DNA from: SG8-39 sp032125995 | GTDB taxonomy: Bacteria > Pseudomonadota > Gammaproteobacteria > Burkholderiales > SG8-39 | Direction of reading: 5' to 3' | Length of the DNA stretch: 17,653 nt | NCBI GenBank assembly: GCA_032125995.1 | Contig: JAQBBQ010000203.1 | Coordinates: 1 to 17,653 of the forward strand | In this document: positions 15,237 through 17,653 of the stretch, in pieces | Numbering within the stretch: position 1 is the first letter of the stretch | Layout of the letters: each line of letters opens with the position of its first letter | Program-made: the position numbers and the translations under genes | The notes under the pieces: model-generated | Database searches by the model: none | What the model saw: only the letters and a program-made list of their open reading frames with translations | What the model was told of the DNA's origin: nothing

Positions 15237-16011
15237 GTTCGTCCTCTTCGAGCGCGACGGCGACGTCGTGACCTTGACCTTGAACCAGCCCGAGGCGCGC
15301 AACGCGCTCTCCACCCAGGCGCACTGGGACGAGATCGTCGCCTGCTGCGACCGCGTGCGCACCGACGCGTCGGTGAAGGTGGTCATCGTGACCGGCGCCG
15401 GAACGGCGTTTTCGGCGGGCGGCAACGTCAAGGACATGCGCGACAAGAAAGGCATTTCCAGCGGCAATCCGTTCACCATCGCGCAGGGCTACCTGAACGG
15501 CATCCAGCGCATTCCGCTCGCCCTGCATTCGCTCGACGTGCCGACCATCGCGGCGGTCAACGGCCCCGCGATCGGCGCGGGCTGCGACCTCGCCTGCATG
15601 TGCGACATCCGCATCGCCTCCGACAACGCGCGCTTCGCCGAAAGCTTCGTCAAGCTCGGCATCGTGCCCGGCGACGGCGGCGCCTGGCTCGTGCAGCGCG
15701 TCATCGGCTATCAGCGCGCAGCCGAAATGACCTTCACCGGCGACACGATCGACGCGCAGGCCGCGCTCGCGATCGGCCTCGTCACGCGCGTCGTCGCGCC
15801 CGAGGCGCTGATGCCGGCCGCGCGCGAGCTGGCCGGGCGCATCGCAGTCAATTCGGGTCCCGCGCTGCGCATGACCAAGCGCCTGCTGCGCCAGGCGCAG
15901 ACCGGACGGCTGGACGAAACGCTGCAGCTCTCGGCTGCGATGCAGGCGCTCGCGCACCACACGCCCGAGCACGACGAGGCGATCGCGGCGTTTTTCGCGC
16001 AGCGCAAGTAG
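15229..16011 (+). CDS. crotonase-family enzyme, enoyl-CoA hydratase/isomerase-like
   Basis: A 260-residue crotonase. The oxyanion-hole segments are FSAGGN (61-66) and IGAGCD (115-120). The two catalytic glutamates of rat mitochondrial enoyl-CoA hydratase (Glu144, Glu164) correspond to Asp120 and Phe140, while VPGDGG places Asp149 where dienoyl-CoA isomerases have their catalytic Asp204. Classical hydration is therefore not predicted with confidence. An isomerase, hydrolase or other crotonase reaction on the product of the upstream dehydrogenases is as likely. GGGAGAAG lies just before ATG 15229. The gene overlaps the preceding one by 8 nt and ends the three-gene unit. A large hairpin follows. 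Confidence 0.9.
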   Translation: MSEFVLFERDGDVVTLTLNQPEARNALSTQAHWDEIVACCDRVRTDASVKVVIVTGAGTAFSAGGNVKDMRDKKGISSGNPFTIAQGYLNGIQRIPLALHSLDVPTIAAVNGPAIGAGCDLACMCDIRIASDNARFAESFVKLGIVPGDGGAWLVQRVIGYQRAAEMTFTGDTIDAQAALAIGLVTRVVAPEALMPAARELAGRIAVNSGPALRMTKRLLRQAQTGRLDETLQLSAAMQALAHHTPEHDEAIAAFFAQRK

Positions 16012-16042
16012 CGCGGGTTGCCGCGTCGAGGCCAGGTTGAGC

Positions 16043-16083
16043 GCCGGCTTTAGGCGAAGTGTTTCCGCCTAATTCAGGCCGGC
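16043..16083. terminator. two-part hairpin between convergent genes
   Basis: An inner perfect stem TTAGGCG (16050-16056)/CGCCTAA (16066-16072) with a 9-nt loop is enclosed by an outer stem GCCGGC (16043-16048)/GCCGGC (16078-16083) across an asymmetric internal loop. It lies between the crotonase stop (16011) and the DUF3467 gene stop (16090), so it is placed as a bidirectional terminator. There is no T-run. Confidence 0.5.
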
Positions 16084-16089
16084 GTCGCG

Positions 16090-16419
16090 CTACTTTTTCG
16101 CCGCGCCGCCGGCGGCGCCGGCCTCGATGTTGAGCGTGCCGAAGCGCTTTTCGTACTCCGTCACCACGTTACCCAGCAGCATGCTCAGGCGCTTGGCGGC
16201 GTAGGGGCTGACCACGATGCGGTCGGTGAGCTGGATCGTGACTTCCTTTTGCCCGCGATTCCATGCCTGGTTCATGCCGAACAGCATGACCACTTCCTCG
16301 CGAGTGCTGGTGACGTTGCACACGTTGGCGTAGGCGCTCTTCATGTGCGAGTCGTCCCACTTGATCTTCATGCCTGCGGTGTCGCCTTGGATTTCTGGCG
16401 TCTCAGCTTTGGTTGCCAT
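16090..16419 (-). CDS. DUF3467-family protein
   Basis: A 109-residue protein of the DUF3467 family. It has the family core: KIKWDDSHMKSAYANVCNV, then STREEVVMLFGMNQAWN, VTIQLTDRIVVSPYAAKRL and EYEKRFG. The middle is predicted as mixed strand and helix, with no signal peptide or membrane segment. The C-terminus is a low-complexity Ala/Gly tail ending in Lys-Lys. The function of the family is unknown. ATG 16419 is chosen because the family sequence begins shortly after. Its nearest purine run (GGGAG, 16432-16436) is 12 bases upstream, so a TTG at 16467 adding 16 residues is possible. A perfect hairpin lies in the leader. The gene is convergent with the crotonase. Confidence 0.85.
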   Translation of the reverse strand: MATKAETPEIQGDTAGMKIKWDDSHMKSAYANVCNVTSTREEVVMLFGMNQAWNRGQKEVTIQLTDRIVVSPYAAKRLSMLLGNVVTEYEKRFGTLNIEAGAAGGAAKK

Positions 16420-16458
16420 GGTGTCGCGCTTCTCCCACTCGTCGATTGAAAAGAATCC

Positions 16459-16479
16459 CTTGGGCAATCACCGCCCAAG
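16459..16479 (-). promoter_or_regulatory. perfect hairpin in the leader of the DUF3467 gene
   Basis: CTTGGGC, seven bases, GCCCAAG form a perfect 7-bp inverted repeat 40 nt before the ATG at 16419. It covers the alternative TTG start at 16467. It could be an RNA hairpin that controls translation, or an operator bound by a dimeric regulator. Confidence 0.4.
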
Positions 16480-16895
16480 CGTGCATCGTGCGTAACTTCG
16501 TAAGATGTTGATTTTACTACACCCGGCGGTCGTCTCGTCGGTGGCCGCGGGCGTCACTTTCTTTGCGCCCCTGGCCGAAGTTTTCGACAAGCTTCCGGCA
16601 GAACGCCTGCGTGCGCCGGAATTCGCCCCGGTACTGCTCGAAGAACTTCAGGAGGCTTTCGACGCGTGAAAGACGCTTCGCAAGGGCTTGCAACAAATTC
16701 AATTCAGAAAGTTGTGAAGGGTTAGATTTCAGAATTATGAGAGTCAACGTTAGGCCGTGCTTGCACGTCTCTGAAGAAGTGAAGCAAACTCGGCAACTGG
16801 AAGTACATCTGGCCAGTACTTAAGCCCGCGCGCTTGGCCGCCGTCATCTCGATGCACTTTTTTCGCGTTTCGCTTGACACCCGATCTTTGCGCAC
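16480..16895. other. gene-poor stretch with AT-richer core
   Basis: No certain gene is seen between the DUF3467 leader and the TPP-enzyme gene. A weak minus-strand frame lies at 16517-16747. The segment 16680-16800 is visibly richer in A and T than the rest of the window and may hold promoters for both flanking genes, but no clear box pair could be assigned. The TTGACA at 16874 has no -10 box at a proper distance before the ATG. Confidence 0.4.
16517..16747 (-). CDS. hypothetical short helical protein, doubtful
   Basis: A 76-codon frame starting at TTG 16747. Residues 14-57 read as amphipathic helices (ALAKRLSRVESLLKFFEQYR, then FCRKLVENFG) with GC-rich third codon positions like real genes here. 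The first 18 codons have AT-richer codons and no ribosome binding site, and the C-terminus is Arg/Asp-rich. It could be a remnant or a small gene, possibly with another start. It matches no family I know. If real, it lies 98 nt upstream of the DUF3467 gene on the same strand. Confidence 0.2.
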   Translation of the reverse strand: MTLIILKSNPSQLSELNLLQALAKRLSRVESLLKFFEQYRGEFRRTQAFCRKLVENFGQGRKESDARGHRRDDRRV

Positions 16896-17653
16896 ATGAA
16901 CGTCGCTGAATTGATCGTCAAATACCTGCGCGCGCTCGGCGTGCGCCATGTCTTCGGCTATCCGGGCGACCCTTCGGTCGAGGTGCTCGAAGCCGCGCGC
17001 CGCCAGGGACTCGAATTCGTCCTCGCGCGGCGCGAAGGCACCGCGGGCCTGATGGCCGAAGCAGCCGGCATGCTCACCGGGCTGCCTGGTGTGTGCCTGT
17101 CGACGCTCGGCCCGGGTTCGTCCAACCTCGTCAACGCGGTCGCCAACGCATGGCTCGACCGCGTACCGATGCTCGCTTTCTCGGGCCAGATCGAAACCCA
17201 GCGCGAGCCGACCTTCACCCACCAGGTGCTCGACCATCGCCGGCTGTTCGCGCCGGTGTGCAAATGGGCGACCGAACTGCAGCCGCATACCGCCGCCCAT
17301 GTGCTGCGCAAGGCGGTGCGCACCGCGATGGCGGAGCGCCCGGGCCCGGTGCACATCACCACGGCCGCCGACGTCGTCGGCGCGCAGGCGATCGACGACC
17401 AGATCCTGCTTCCGCCGCTCGCCGCGCGTGCGTTTCCGCTCGCCTTCGCGACCGACGCTGCCGCCGCCGACGCCGCAAAGCGGATTCGGACCGCACGTCG
17501 CCCGGTCATCCTCGCCGGCATCGGCGCGGTGCGCGCGAATGCATCCAACGCGCTCGCACGGCTCGCCGAAAAACTCGGCTGCCCGGTGGTGGTCGCGCCG
17601 ATGGCGAAGGGCGTGCTCACCGAGACGCACCCGTTCTACGCCGGCACGCTCGA
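16896..17653 (+). CDS. thiamine-diphosphate-dependent enzyme, acetolactate synthase-like (partial, 3' end off window)
   Basis: About 252 N-terminal residues of a ThDP enzyme; the gene is cut at the right edge. The pyrimidine-binding domain is complete: ELIVKYLRALGVRHVFGYPGD at the start, then the cofactor-activating Glu47 in RREGTAGLMAEAAG, then TLGPGSSNLVNAVANAWLDRVPMLAFSGQ. The following domain begins near ARRPVILAGIGAVRA (the DHS-like central domain). Relatives include acetolactate synthase large subunits, benzoylformate and sulfopyruvate decarboxylases, and glyoxylate carboligase, and the N-terminal half cannot tell them apart. No ribosome binding site precedes ATG 16896. Any regulatory subunit gene would lie beyond the window. 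Confidence 0.87.
   Translation, partial: MNVAELIVKYLRALGVRHVFGYPGDPSVEVLEAARRQGLEFVLARREGTAGLMAEAAGMLTGLPGVCLSTLGPGSSNLVNAVANAWLDRVPMLAFSGQIETQREPTFTHQVLDHRRLFAPVCKWATELQPHTAAHVLRKAVRTAMAERPGPVHITTAADVVGAQAIDDQILLPPLAARAFPLAFATDAAAADAAKRIRTARRPVILAGIGAVRANASNALARLAEKLGCPVVVAPMAKGVLTETHPFYAGTL

Noticed and set aside
16874..16879. TTGACA as a -35 box for the TPP-enzyme gene
   Set aside because: A -10 box 17 bases later would lie inside the coding region, and no TATAAT-like sequence is there.
16722..17630. 302-codon minus-strand frame opposite the TPP enzyme
   Set aside because: The plus strand encodes a clear ThDP-binding domain through the window edge.
1..17653. CRISPR arrays, tRNA or rRNA genes, insertion sequences
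   Set aside because: No regularly spaced repeats, cloverleaf-like segments, ribosomal RNA signatures, transposase motifs or long terminal inverted repeats were seen on either strand.

Overview
The window is GC-rich, densely packed chromosomal DNA from a Pseudomonadota bacterium. The gene types and codon use fit a betaproteobacterium best, but this is an inference without any database search. No rRNA, tRNA, CRISPR array, transposase or phage gene was seen, and the content is mainly metabolic.

Left part (1-5018) is a nucleotide-signalling block. A class III cyclase gene (251-1084, minus) starts at a GTG behind a strong ribosome binding site. It faces away from a small two-helix membrane protein (1358-1588). 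Next comes a large signalling protein (1666-5018): zinc ribbons, a cyclase domain, a P-loop ATPase and a TPR-like tail. It is broken by a one-base deletion near 3228. Both cyclase domains keep the metal-binding and transition-state residues, but carry Asp and Arg where canonical adenylyl cyclases have the purine-selecting Lys and Asp/Thr.

Middle part (5059-11663): a secreted four-cysteine protein stands alone. A two-gene minus-strand unit follows, with a DapA-family lyase upstream of an ABM-like dimeric barrel protein. Divergent from it is a 3-ketosteroid dehydrogenase-like flavoprotein, probably from a leaderless mRNA, closely followed by a HEAT-repeat membrane protein. A hairpin and a tandem 9-bp repeat separate the latter from a convergent cation diffusion facilitator.

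Right part (11672-17653): fumC (class II fumarase) lies 8 nt upstream of the transporter gene on the minus strand. Divergent from fumC is a tightly overlapping acyl-CoA catabolic operon with two unlike acyl-CoA dehydrogenase subunits and a crotonase. The pairing resembles two-subunit acyl-CoA dehydrogenases known from steroid side-chain breakdown. The crotonase lacks both catalytic glutamates of classical enoyl-CoA hydratase. A large hairpin separates this operon from a convergent DUF3467 gene, whose leader holds another hairpin. After a gene-poor stretch, a thiamine-diphosphate enzyme begins and runs off the right edge.

The flavoprotein, the acyl-CoA dehydrogenase pair, the crotonase and the DapA-like lyase could together serve breakdown of a cyclic or steroid-like compound, but the window does not prove this. 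No clearly new multi-gene defence or mobile system was found. The most unusual points are the shared charge-swapped cyclase pockets, the crotonase active site and the predicted leaderless genes.
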